From Auriscalpium vulgare (Eukaryota > Basidiomycota > Agaricomycetes > Russulales > Auriscalpiaceae): a DNA stretch of 64,000 nt. The stretch covers positions 186,001 through 250,000 of the forward strand of contig JAHBBC010000032.1 in NCBI GenBank assembly GCA_019915015.1, written 5' to 3'. A program made the translations under genes and the position numbers. Positions within the stretch are counted from its first letter, which is position 1. Each line of letters opens with the position of its first letter. This document shows positions 48,083 through 57,849 of this stretch, piece by piece. The notes below the pieces were generated by a model, which ran no database searches, had not been told where the DNA came from, and was given only the letters and a program-made list of their open reading frames with translations.

Positions 48083-49400
48083 ATGGCCACCGTGTTCGCA
48101 TCTCAGCCCACCCTGCCGACCGCGCAAGACGCAGCTAGCCTGCCAGTTGCGAAGAAGGCCTTCGTGGCGCGGGATGGCGTCCACCCGTCAGCCCTACCCT
48201 ACCTCGGGAAAGAAGTGCCGTTGGAGACGTTCAAGAACGTCCTGAAGTTTGAGGTTAAAAAATGGAACGGAGGGTGCGTGATGACCTGGATGTCCGCCTA
48301 CAGCGTTGCTTACGCCGGCGCTGCAGCCACTGCGAGTCTGTGGTCGATCGAAAGGGCCGAGTGCTCGTGCAGCTCGTGGCACCGCCACGGCACGATCCCT
48401 CCTGGCCGAGCGTCCCTGCTGGGGCTAGCTCGGAGCTGCGGGCGGCAGCGGCGGCGTGTCCCTTCTCGCCCGACCAGCTGCGCCACGCGCGTGGCCGCTA
48501 CCCCGCGCTGTCAGCGGGGTATTCGATGGGAGGAGGCCCTAAGGTACGCCCGCACTTACCCCTGGACGGCACGCTGATGCTAATATGGCCAATCTAGAGG
48601 CCTCACAACGTCAGCTTCTACAATGACGACCAGGCTGCGGTGGCGCAGGGCCTCTTGGACAGCAAAAACGTTGGCCGCATCGTGGGCCTGGGGAGCAGTA
48701 CGTGATCAACTCCGAGCACCGCTTCGTCGACCGACGCTGACGCCCGACGTCTTCAGGTGCTCTGGCTACTTTCAACTACGACACCTTCGACCACTACGGG
48801 CGCGTCCTTCAAGACGTCCGATCGCGACAGCCGGAGCTCCGAGCCCCATTCCACAACAGCGTCTTCCCCACAGTCACGTTCAACTTCGGGCCCCGCGCCG
48901 TCACAGTGCCGCACCGCGATGCGAAGAACGTGCCATACGGCTGGTGCGCCGTGACAGCACTGGGAGACTTCGACTACGAGCGCGGAGGGCACCTCGTGCT
49001 CTGGGACCTGCAGCTTGTCATTGAATTCCCGCCGGGTGCGACAATCCTTCTTCCCTCGGCTCTCATAACACACAGCAACGTTGCCATCCAGCCTGGGGAA
49101 ACCCGCCAGTCCATCACGCAGTTCTGCGCTGGTGCTCTGATGCGGTGGCATGCGTATGGATTTCGCTTGGAAGACACGATGCGTCAACAGGATCCAGCCC
49201 TCGCGCAGGCCTTCGACGACAGCGCCTCTACGAGATGGGTTGAGATGCTAGCGTACTTGCCGACGTGGGATGGGGTTGAGGGGCCATCTGGGCCTGCCTC
49301 CGAGCAGCCTGCGACGCCGGAGCCAGGGCCATCGCGGCGGCCCCCGTCCAACTCGTCGAGCCCTGGAGCGGGGCCATCAGACCTAAAGAGACAAGAGTAG
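48083..49400 (+). CDS. TET/JBP-type 2-oxoglutarate/Fe(II) dioxygenase
   Basis: Exons 48083-48273, 48327-48543, 48598-48697 and 48757-49400 join in frame (383 residues from ATG 48083). More N-terminal exons probably lie at 47559-47930 and upstream. Core landmarks are VLKFEVKKWNGG, VVDRKGRVLV, NVSFYNDDQAAVAQGLLD, then VTVPHRDAKN (HxD iron ligands, about 48912-48920), YGWCAVTALGDFDYERGGHLVLWD, LITHSNV (distal His) and GETRQSITQF (Arg for 2-oxoglutarate). These residues and their spacing match fungal TET/JBP enzymes, which oxidise 5-methylcytosine in DNA. The tail after residue 320 is Pro/Ser-rich. The frame is unbroken and all ligands are present, unlike its transposase neighbour. Activity on mC is inferred from the family. 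Confidence 0.88.
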
Positions 49401-49896
49401 TGGTGTCGGTGCCGACAAATTGCACGCTATAGCATGTGGGGGTTTGGTGGGCGCAGAGCCTGAAGAGTGCGGCGATGGACAACTTGAGTCTTGACAAGTA
49501 AATTACTAGTGTAGTACTATATAAATTCTTGGGACCATGGTAAATGTGAAGTGGTCTGATAAAGGCCTCAGTTGTTTGTAGCTACAGGTGGCCCCCATTG
49601 CCATCCTGTGTCCTGCCAGTGGGTGCCTAGTAGGGGAGGAGCTGTGTCCGCATTTGTCATGGGTGTCTGTCACATGTGACCATGTGTGACTCATATCGTC
49701 TGCTAATACACCCACAGCTTGGATGAGCTCTTGTGTCCTTTGCTGACATCCTTGGAGGCTGAAATTTGGTGCACAGGGTCCTTGGCATGTCTGCTAGCCG
49801 CCCTCAAAATTGCGAGGCCTGATTCCTTCATTTAAAATTCCTGGGGTGGTAAGGTGCTAGTATGTAGCTGGTAAGGACAGGAGGGGTTTCCAGATG
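49401..49896. other. Right end of the Plavaka element
   Basis: No gene seen. Ends in the right terminal inverted repeat (GGGGTTTCCAGATG to 49896). Confidence 0.7.
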
Positions 49897-49898
49897 TA

Positions 49899-52121
49899 CG
49901 CGATCTAGCCTGCAAAACTCCTATCCTCAGGCCAATAGACCCGAGGACAGGAGTGCCCATATGGGTAATATGCGACGCCTCCACCTACGGAGTTGGCGCC
50001 GTATATGGCCAAGGCGATGAATGGCAGACATGTCGTCCTGCAGGATTCATGTCGAAGAAGTTCTCCAACGCACAGAAGAATTACTTCACGTACGAGCAGG
50101 AGACATTGGCGGTGCTAGAAGCACTGGCCAAATGGTCGGATAAGCTGCGAGGAAGACACTTCACAGTCGTCACCGACCACAAGGCCCTCGAATTCTTCGA
50201 GACTCGCGCCAACCTCTCACCACGGCAAGCGCGGTGGTGGGAGTTCCTTGCCACATTCGACAAGGAAATTGTATACGTCTCAGGCGCGTACAATATAGTA
50301 GCCGATGGATTCTCGAGGATATTCAGCGGCACCGGCCCCGATCCGCCAGGCACTGAGTACGTTCGAATGGACGAAGTACTGGATCCAGATCATGACGACC
50401 TGTCTCCGGAACGCGTCCTCGAACTAGCAGCAATCTCTGTCAAAGAGCTGGTTGCAACTCGAGATATCGAGGCCGCTGAGTTGGCACAACATGCGCAACA
50501 ATCAGCGGGGCTGGCCACTGGACAGAACTCCGATGGAGATCAGGCCGTGGACAGCGCCCTACAAGGAGGGCCCTCATTACATGAGATGATCAGCGCAGAC
50601 GTGGATTGGGCCGGACTAGCTCGCTCCACGTACGCACATGACACATTCTTCGCCGACATTCGCGAACACCCAGATAGACACGCAGCGTTTGAAACGCGCG
50701 ATGAACTAATCTGGGTGAAGACGACAGGTGGCGAGTACCGTGTCTGCGTGCCTGACGCGATGGTCGGGAAGCGCAAGTTGCGCGAGATGATTGTGAGCGC
50801 GGCCCACAATATCATCGGGCATCTCGGGGGTCAGCGAACCGCCGAGTATGTGCGCCGATGGTTCTGGTGGCCAGGGCTAGGCAAGCATGTAGACAAGTTC
50901 TGCTTGTCATGCGGAACCTGCCAGACCACCAAAACGCTGAACAAAGCGCCGGCCGGACTTTTGAAAAGCCTGCCAACGCCCGAGCGGCCGTGGTCATCCA
51001 TTGGAATGGACTTCTTCGGCCCGTTCCCTCCGTCTGACGGATATGACTACGTGTGGCTGGTCATAGACCGGTTCACGTCGTTAATCCACTTGGTGCCGAT
51101 TACCACGCGCACCAAGACCACCGAGCTCGCAACACTGTACATGCGCGAGGTGGTACGGCTTCATGGAATCCCAGATTCCATCGTATCCGATAGGGACGCG
51201 AAGTTCACGTCAATATTTTGGCGTGAACTGCACCGGATCACGGGCACAAAATTAACGATGTCGACATCGTTTCACCCGCAGACCGACGGTGCATCTGAGC
51301 GCGCGATACGCACAGTGTCTCAGATTTTGCGGAGCATGGTACGCCCGGACCAATCGGACTGGGTGCGCCATCTGCCGCTCGCTGAGTTTGCCATCAACTC
51401 CAGCGTGAGCGCATCCACCGGATACGCCCCGTTTGAGTTGACGTACGGGTATATGCCACGGATCATAAAATTCCCCGTGGCAAGTACCCCGTACCCTGGC
51501 GTACGAGAATACGCCAGGCACGCACGGGAGAGTCTCGAGCGTGCGCACGACTCCATCATAGAGTCCCGCGTGAAGCAGACGCTCCACGCGAACCGTCGCC
51601 GAAGCGAGGGCGACGAGTACCAGGTCGGTGACCTGGTGTACCTCAGCACGCTTAACCTAAACCTCCCCAAGGGGAGGGCGTTCAAGCTATTGCCGAAGTA
51701 CATCGGGCCCTTCTCGGTGATCGAGGCACGACCCGAGACATCCAACTACAAGCTGGATCTCCCTGAGGAGTTACGGAAACGCCGGATACACCCGACGTTC
51801 CACTCCTCACTGCTGAGGAAGCACGAAGCCAACGACGACGCACTGTTCCCGGGACGGGAGCCCAAAGCCTTTTACGACTTTGGGCGCGCCGACGAGGAGG
51901 AGTGGGTCGTCGACGCGATCGTGGGACACGACTGGAAGGGGAAGACTATCCTCTTCCAGGTTCGATGGGCTTTAGGTGACTACACCTGGGAGCCCATCGA
52001 AAATCTGGACGAGGTGGAGGCCCTCGACCAGTATCTCGCGCTACAAGGAGTAGCGGAGTGGAGGCAGTTGCCAAGGAAGATCGCCGCGCGTAAGGCGGTG
52101 TCTCCTCGGAACCGCCGCTAG
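49899..52121 (+). CDS. pol 3' half: RNase H, integrase and chromodomain
   Basis: Open from the insertion point to TAG at 52119-52121. RNase H comes first: WVICDASTYGVGA, YEQETLAVLEAL, VTDHKAL and VADGFSR carry its acidic residues. The integrase has an HHCC zinc region (HNIIGHLGG ... CLSCGTCQTTK), the DDE core (MDFFGPF, VSDRDAKF, PQTDGASERAIRT) and a GPF module (YIGPFSVIEARPETSNYKLDLP). A chromodomain ends the protein (EWVVDAIVGHDWKGKTILFQVRW, then YTWEPIENL). Chromodomains direct insertion through histone marks. This half has no frame break. It is cut from its 5' half by the Plavaka element. Confidence 0.93.
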   Translation, partial: RDLACKTPILRPIDPRTGVPIWVICDASTYGVGAVYGQGDEWQTCRPAGFMSKKFSNAQKNYFTYEQETLAVLEALAKWSDKLRGRHFTVVTDHKALEFFETRANLSPRQARWWEFLATFDKEIVYVSGAYNIVADGFSRIFSGTGPDPPGTEYVRMDEVLDPDHDDLSPERVLELAAISVKELVATRDIEAAELAQHAQQSAGLATGQNSDGDQAVDSALQGGPSLHEMISADVDWAGLARSTYAHDTFFADIREHPDRHAAFETRDELIWVKTTGGEYRVCVPDAMVGKRKLREMIVSAAHNIIGHLGGQRTAEYVRRWFWWPGLGKHVDKFCLSCGTCQTTKTLNKAPAGLLKSLPTPERPWSSIGMDFFGPFPPSDGYDYVWLVIDRFTSLIHLVPITTRTKTTELATLYMREVVRLHGIPDSIVSDRDAKFTSIFWRELHRITGTKLTMSTSFHPQTDGASERAIRTVSQILRSMVRPDQSDWVRHLPLAEFAINSSVSASTGYAPFELTYGYMPRIIKFPVASTPYPGVREYARHARESLERAHDSIIESRVKQTLHANRRRSEGDEYQVGDLVYLSTLNLNLPKGRAFKLLPKYIGPFSVIEARPETSNYKLDLPEELRKRRIHPTFHSSLLRKHEANDDALFPGREPKAFYDFGRADEEEWVVDAIVGHDWKGKTILFQVRWALGDYTWEPIENLDEVEALDQYLALQGVAEWRQLPRKIAARKAVSPRNRR

Positions 52122-52281
52122 ATCCCGATGGAATCTGCGGCAAATCTGACGCCCGGTTGTCAGATAGCGACAGGCGCCCTGAGGAGATCTCACCAAGTGA
52201 GATCTTCATCTAGGCGCGTGGATGCCTAAAAGGATCTGAAGTGCGCCAACGGCGACTTCAGCACTTTCTGCTACCACCACC

Positions 52282-54624
52282 ATGTCATCCCAGTCGTCCC
52301 GCAACACCGCCCCAATCGTCCCCGCCTCGTCCACTGCTCCCTCCAACCCTGCTGCGCAAGCAGCAGGGCCTCCAGCCCCTACGGGACTGGAGTCGGTGAA
52401 CACTGCGCCGCGCACGGGCTTGCCCGCCGACGCAATGAACACCGAACCTGATGCGCCGCCGCTGTTCGCAGCTACGGGTCCGGCTCTCCCAGGAGTGCCA
52501 AGCGACCCGACCCCCGACGTGCCAGTGCGAGTCCGCATCCCCAACGTCGGGGGACCCCATTGGACCTTCGATGGGGAGAGGTTCCAGTTCAGGCATTCCC
52601 ACAACTGCCTGGTCTGTACCTCCTACGCGCTCCACCTCAACGACGGGTCTTCCAGCTGGGAGCACGCGGAAAACGCGTACGAACGCGCCCGCAACAACCT
52701 CGTCGAAGACGGTATCGACCGCGGCCTCGCCTTCGCAGCGGAATCGGTTGACCGAGTCCGCCGCACGGAGGCAGAGGCACGTCACGAGCTGCAAGACAAG
52801 CTCGATGACGCCCTCGGCTCGCGCGACCGAGCGCGCCAGACCGAGGAGCGCCTCCGTCTCGAACGGAATACGGCGAGAGAACGCGTCTCTACGCTCGAGG
52901 CAGAGCTAGAGACGGTGCAGCGCAAGCTGCACAACTTGACCATCGTCCATGACGAGATGAAGGCCAAGCAAAAGCCCGCGCCTCAGGGACCGCAGGGCCC
53001 TCCACTCTCTGACGAAGAAGAGGAGTACCTCGAAGACTGGGCAGCAGCCGTCGAGGAGTCTGCCCGCGCCGCGAGCGCGAGCGGACCGCCGCCCACCAAA
53101 AAGCGGAAGCGCGCGGCAGCGCCGGCTGCCTCCACCTCCTCCGTGCAGGTTGGAGCACCGTCACCGTTCCCGCACGTACACCCTCCGCCGCCCACGTCCG
53201 CAGGCCGGCAGCCCATTCCGGGGCACCCTAACCGCCGAGGACCGCCCATCACCGGATGGGCAACCTTCGCGCCACGAACTGGCCCGGAGGTAAAGGACTT
53301 GATGCTCGCCGCCGAAGGTGACCTCATCGCTTGGCTGCGAGCAAAGTCCCTCGTCGGTCCCGCCGCGTCCAAACCCTCGGCCACGCGCACACCCGCAGAG
53401 CGCACGCTCTCCGCGCTCTGGCCACGCGTCAAACTGCTCAAGCCGGACGCTGGCACAGGGGGAGGGGTGAGTATGGGCTCGCAACCCATACCCAGCAGCT
53501 CGACGGTCGCGCCGAGCACGCAACCCGCCGCGACTGCAGCCGTGGTGCCACCGCCGGCTGTCATTGCCACTGCGGCACCCAGTTCCACGCCGCAGAAGGC
53601 GTCCAAAGCGTCCAAGGGCAAAGGGAAGGCAGTAGAACGCCCCCCTTCACCCGTAGACGCCGCCGTCGAGCCAGTGGCTCCGGCCAAGAAGGCGAAGAAG
53701 TCCAAAGGAAAGGGAAAGGAGCCCGAGCGCCCTCCCTCGCCGATGGACACCTCTGTGGAGGAACCGGCAGCTAACACTGCCCAGTCCTCCACACAGGAAC
53801 CGACGTATCGCCAAGACGTCGGGGTATGGGTGCGGTACGTGTTCGACCACCCATCCAAGCGACCCCTCGGTGTGCAATTTCGCAACACCCCGGGGATCCC
53901 TGCAGGCTACCCCGAGAGCGCCGCGCTGGACCAACACCTCGCGGTTCGCCGGGCCGGCCCTGCCGGGAGCAACGGAGTCGAGCATCCCCAGCATGAGGAG
54001 TTCGTCCGCATTGCGGAGGAACTGTTCTCCGTGCGCGGGATGTTCGAGGCTCTCATCCGAGACCAACGGTACTCCCGCGCCGCCAATACCCACCCTGTCC
54101 CCTTCACTGGAGACACGCGTCACATGACGCACAGCCAAGTCGCGCATCACTTCGCGCACTGCGGCTACCGCCCCCGGACCGTATCCCTCTCCTACTTGGA
54201 GAATTACGCCGTAGGGCGCCGTAACGAGCTGTTGGGCCGAGACCCTCTCTCGACGGCAGACTGGCCTACCGAACCCACGGTAGCCAGCCTCGTGAAGCGC
54301 TACAGCGCGACACGCCCACTCGTGGACGGGGTGTACATCAACGAATACCCCAACCGCTCGCTCGATCATCGAGCCCCCCTGATCTCAACGACAGGAGGGT
54401 CTACGACGACCGCTGCACCCCTTCCCACCGATGCCCTTGCCACAGCTGGGGAGCCCAGCGCCGCCGACGCCACCGCCGCGCAACGCGGGAGTGACGCCGA
54501 GGTGACTGACGTCGCCTCCTCGGCTGGCGAGGCTGCGGGGCCCACCAACATCGACAACGATGTTGCGATGATGGCGCTCGCAGATGCAGTCCCGCTTCCC
54601 GACTCGTCGGACGGTGAACTGTAG
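52282..54624 (+). CDS. Third ORF of the Ty3/gypsy element, 780 residues, unknown function
   Basis: Intact single-exon frame lying 160 bp after pol and 66 bp before the 3' LTR, where envelope-like genes sit in some elements. It has no signal peptide or membrane helix, so it is not an envelope. Residues about 75-120 contain RIPNVGGPHWTFDGERFQF and a HNCLVCTSYALH motif. About 150-235 is a long Arg/Glu-rich coiled coil (RVRRTEAEARHELQDKLDD). The middle is Pro/Ala-rich with KKRKR and KGKGK patches suggesting nuclear entry. About 510-690 looks folded (VWVRYVFDHPSKRPLG, HMTHSQVAHHFAHCGYRPRT). Possible roles are nucleic-acid binding or particle assembly; neither is shown. Confidence 0.8.
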   Translation: MSSQSSRNTAPIVPASSTAPSNPAAQAAGPPAPTGLESVNTAPRTGLPADAMNTEPDAPPLFAATGPALPGVPSDPTPDVPVRVRIPNVGGPHWTFDGERFQFRHSHNCLVCTSYALHLNDGSSSWEHAENAYERARNNLVEDGIDRGLAFAAESVDRVRRTEAEARHELQDKLDDALGSRDRARQTEERLRLERNTARERVSTLEAELETVQRKLHNLTIVHDEMKAKQKPAPQGPQGPPLSDEEEEYLEDWAAAVEESARAASASGPPPTKKRKRAAAPAASTSSVQVGAPSPFPHVHPPPPTSAGRQPIPGHPNRRGPPITGWATFAPRTGPEVKDLMLAAEGDLIAWLRAKSLVGPAASKPSATRTPAERTLSALWPRVKLLKPDAGTGGGVSMGSQPIPSSSTVAPSTQPAATAAVVPPPAVIATAAPSSTPQKASKASKGKGKAVERPPSPVDAAVEPVAPAKKAKKSKGKGKEPERPPSPMDTSVEEPAANTAQSSTQEPTYRQDVGVWVRYVFDHPSKRPLGVQFRNTPGIPAGYPESAALDQHLAVRRAGPAGSNGVEHPQHEEFVRIAEELFSVRGMFEALIRDQRYSRAANTHPVPFTGDTRHMTHSQVAHHFAHCGYRPRTVSLSYLENYAVGRRNELLGRDPLSTADWPTEPTVASLVKRYSATRPLVDGVYINEYPNRSLDHRAPLISTTGGSTTTAAPLPTDALATAGEPSAADATAAQRGSDAEVTDVASSAGEAAGPTNIDNDVAMMALADAVPLPDSSDGEL

Positions 54625-54678
54625 GCCCGGGAGCGAATAGAAGAGGGGGCGGTTCGTTCAGGAGCCCCTGGCGCGGCT

Positions 54679-54690
54679 CCAGGGGGAGGA
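54679..54690 (+). promoter_or_regulatory. Polypurine tract
   Basis: CCAGGGGGAGGA lies directly before the 3' LTR, the expected site for plus-strand primer formation. Confidence 0.75.
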
Positions 54691-54988
54691 TGTAAGAGGG
54701 GCGAACGCGTGTGGGCGCGCAACGCGCTCGTGCAGCGCTTGAGAAGCGCGACACGAGGCTACCGACGCGTGGAGCCAGCGCGTCGGTTCCCTGTGGCCAA
54801 CTAGGCTGGCACAGGAGCCTAACAGATTGTTTGTATCTGTTAGGCTGTAGGCATTAGGCCGCGCCTCCTCGCTCTCGAGGAGGCACGACTACATCCACTC
54901 ACTTTTGTACGCATCCATCGTTGCCAATACGAGCACACGGGTCGCGTTCATCCCGAGGGATTGTTAAGTCTATCATCAAGCTATTACA
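54691..54988 (+). repeat. 3' long terminal repeat (298 bp)
   Basis: One difference from the 5' copy (A at 54878). Here the GCCTCCTCG/CGAGGAGGC hairpin is perfect, so this copy probably shows the ancestral base at that site. Confidence 0.95.
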
Positions 54989-55802
54989 GAGGGCCCAATA
55001 GCAAGTACAAGCATTCGCCCGCAGTGTGCTGGCCCCAGCTCGGTAACGTCTGGAAAGTCGGGGCAAATAGCAAGTACAAAAAGTCGCCCACCAAGCTTGA
55101 TAGGGAGGATATCAATTGTCAGTCAATCGTCTTGACGCGCCAAAGCTTGACTGAGGTTTCATAGACAGCACAGAAGAATACCAAAAGAAAGGAAAGCGAC
55201 CCGTCAAGAGCGGTGTTCTCCCCGACATCCGACAGCTTCAAGCAGGAAGTCACGAGTATCACCCAGCGGCTGCAAGACGGTGAAAAGAGCGGGGCAATCG
55301 TTGTGGAACACCCCGTGAGTGCGAATCTCAAAACGTATCAGCTTAAAGACTCACGTGCCTCTAGACTCCAGCGACATCAATTGCCGCACTCCTAGCAACT
55401 TTTCCGGCTCTAGAAGACATAGGTCAGTTTGTTGGGGGCGCTATAGACCACCACTGATGCTCACCGTGGTTCAAAGCGAATGCCAATGCAGTTACAGCAG
55501 CGATGACACCACCCGACACAGTGCCCTCCGCTTCAAATCATGAAGAAATTTTTGACAACACGTCCCCCGAAGTGACCCCTGCAGTCGCGGCGTCGAGGTC
55601 ATCTCCGAATGAGGACGTGAGAGAGTGTCCGGTGCCGGTCACAGCAACGTCGCCTCAACCTGATGCAGGTAGCACCGCTCAAGCCCAGGTCTTGCCTACC
55701 CAGGTGCCCGCTATTGCTGACATGGACCCGGAGCCGCAAAAGGTTAGGTCGAGGAAGGCAGCGAGGAAGGAAAAGAAAGCCGCGCGCGGTGGCCATCAAT
55801 GA

Positions 55803-56859
55803 TCATCGATCATAGCTCATGTATCTGAACAAACTGCTGCGGAGGCGTTCAAAATGTCGACGTCACCAACAATTGCACACACACCTTGGGAAAGCTATAG
55901 CTAGATGAGGCGACCTTGCGCCGCGCGAACGTTGTCATAGTCCATCTGCCGATCGTCACCGAGGTGCAAGTACAGCAAGCGACCTGACAGGGGCAGCACT
56001 GTGAGCACTAACCTCGGATGAAGAAGTCATACGCGACGCACTGGTAAGACTAAGACAGACAAAGCTCCGAACAGCGTCTGCGAGTCCGTACACGACGGCT
56101 GGACGCCCGACGGGCCCAACGGCAAGTCGTCCACGTCCAGTCGTCCTTCATATGTCTGGTATCACTGCCGCGTATATCGCATGAAAATCTAGTAGTGGCG
56201 CATTCATTAGTTGGTCATTGTGTGAAGTAAGACGTTTTGACGCACTAGTACTGCAGATAGATAGGCATAGATGTCTAAGCCCGTCATGGTCTCGTAGCCA
56301 CGAGCGTCTGCGCCAGCGGCCTCAGATGTCCAGTTGCCCATCAATGCAATGCTGCACCTTGTTGACAGCACTTCGAGTAGGTTCGCCGAGTGTGTGCAAC
56401 TAGTAAGAGTCTGACGAGTCGTCCACGGCTATGTAGTACAACGCGGTCCGCAATCCGTTCGGCCGGCGTAGTGCCGACCGCCGTGGGCCCGTGGCATCTC
56501 GGCGGCCAATATGACTGAAATTTTCTCAGACCTAACTTCAGCTTCGAGCAGAGTTCGAGTCAAGGCTACAATAATCAGAGCTCTCAGAAGTACTCAAATA
56601 CTGATATATACAATCCCCTTTTTCGACGCTCAGTAGCCCGCCCGTGCCATCGCAGCTCGAGTCCGAGCTCGATCGCTTTCTCGTACTTCGCATCAAAGCA
56701 CCCCTGATGGTCGTTCGTGGTGCGAACCGCCCACCTGTTCGCCGTGCGTCAGCAATGCCTTCATGAGCAGAATAGACCCACGGATTCTCTGCCTGATGTT
56801 CTGAGCTCCGAGTCAGGCTGCCGAGGTCTGGTGCACGCGAGCGTTGATCTGCGCCGCGA
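55803..56859. other. Spacer between unit 3 and unit 4, with partial Z block
   Basis: 55803-56070 matches the start of the Z block after Y1 (15430-15690); the match then stops. 56070-56860 shows no gene. Confidence 0.5.
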
Positions 56860-57390
56860 CTCGTTGAATGGTCAGTCCGCTCGGATGAGAGACATTTGCT
56901 ATCTGGGGCTCTCTTGTCCTTTCTCTGCGCGGCACTTGACCCCGTGTCGCCAATTTTGGGTCTTCTTCAGCTGCTGCCGAGACGCCATCCATGTAAACCG
57001 ATGCAATATCAGAAGATCTCCGGCACGGCAATCACTACTGTCAGATCTGTTCTTTGTCGCGGGTATTGTCTTTCCACCTGGTCATCGATGGTGCTTCCTG
57101 GCGAGCCTTCTCGTTGTCGCGCCAGCGAGCCGAGAACGAGGATCGCGGAAGAGGCAATACTTAGCGCCAACGCCTCGCGGTCTCCTCGCTTTGACAAGGT
57201 ATTCAGCTCCTGCTAGCCCTGCGCTCTGCTGGGTTGGTGGACTAGCAGCGTGCCCTCGTCTGGTCCCGTTCTGAAGGCATCGTCCCTTACCTCATCATTG
57301 TACCCTCAGTGGTTGCGACAATAAAACAACTATTACACAGGCGCAGGCACAAGGACCCCGAACCTGACCACGAGGAGACAACGTGCGTTG
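56860..57390. repeat. R block, copy 4
   Basis: Fourth R block, starting near GAATGGTCAGTCCGCTCGGAT, which copy 1 also has. It is about 460 bp from the end of X4. Confidence 0.7.
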
Positions 57391-57849
57391 ACGCCGGGAG
57401 AAAGCCTTGCGACATCAGTTGCTGACAGCTTCTCCGGATCCCCAGCGAAGGTGGTGCGAGCGTCACATTCAAATGAGCGGGAGTTTATGGACAGTGCTTC
57501 ATGGAATTGCATGGGGTGGACGCGACTCGTTTGGAAGCCTGAACCTGGAGTGGCAGGCTTGCTTCTCGGAAATCGTCCGGGTTCTCATGTTTCGGCAGAC
57601 AATATGGTGTGCTCAGAGTGGAAATCGGCAGATTAACAGTTACAGGTATCAAAGTCAGTACTGTACAAAGATACATTGAAAAGCAAGCGCAGTGAAAACT
57701 TGAAATGGTAGCGAAAGATCGGACACGAGGGAATGAGGATGATTAAATAGTGTCTTTCCTGAGAAGATACGAGAGTATGAGACGGAGATGAGCTGCCTGC
57801 GCCTTTGAGACCCGGGCCCACTTCCCGCAGTAGCGATACCTGCCGGAGA

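Larger units (their letters stand above)
36463..49896. mobile_element. Plavaka-type DNA transposon, 13.4 kb, carrying TET/JBP and DUF6532 genes
   Basis: Ends share an inverted repeat beginning CATCTGGAAACCCC, with looser match over about 28 bp. Left: 36463 onward. Right: back from 49896. The TSD is TA. Inside are a Plavaka transposase (+), a DUF6532 gene (-), three small genes of unknown role, tandem exon/intron modules and a TET/JBP-like dioxygenase (+). A 2-bp duplication fits the CACTA-related group in which Plavaka elements are usually placed. The ends and the duplication are clear, but one gene is frameshifted, so the copy may depend on another for movement. Confidence 0.85.
31203..54988 (+). 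mobile_element. Ty3/gypsy chromovirus, 23.8 kb with a nested DNA transposon
   Basis: Bounded by two 298-bp LTRs, each starting TG and ending CA, and flanked by GAGGG. The order is gag, protease, reverse transcriptase, RNase H, integrase, chromodomain, then an extra ORF and a purine tract. This pol order and the chromodomain place it in the chromovirus branch of Ty3/gypsy. Removing the nested element (36463-49896 plus one TA) leaves about 10.3 kb. One mismatch between the LTRs points to recent insertion. Yet gag and the first half of pol have several one-base breaks, which sits oddly with young LTRs. Confidence 0.95.
30165..55802 (+). pseudogene. Y3: member 3 of the Y family, split by a retrotransposon
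   Basis: Exon 1 (30165-30695) is 177 codons starting MLPTPSRREPGN, with KICGMATYGSA, ARVFQHFSVPFYPRAPSQPGGF and LKHQWRERGVPLQV as in Y1. A micro-exon near 30752-30784, an exon near 30846-30936 and the minisatellite exon follow. The latter is entered by the left LTR at 31203. Coding resumes at 54989, right after the other LTR, with the missing part of the minisatellite. It then runs through exons matching Y1 cassette 2 to the stop at 55800-55802 (ARKEKKAARGGHQ). Apart from the insertion and its 5-bp duplication the two halves fit, so Y3 was probably intact until recently. Confidence 0.75.

Noticed and set aside
52282..54624. The third gypsy ORF as an envelope gene
   Set aside because: Position fits, but there is no signal peptide, membrane helix or cleavage-site region.
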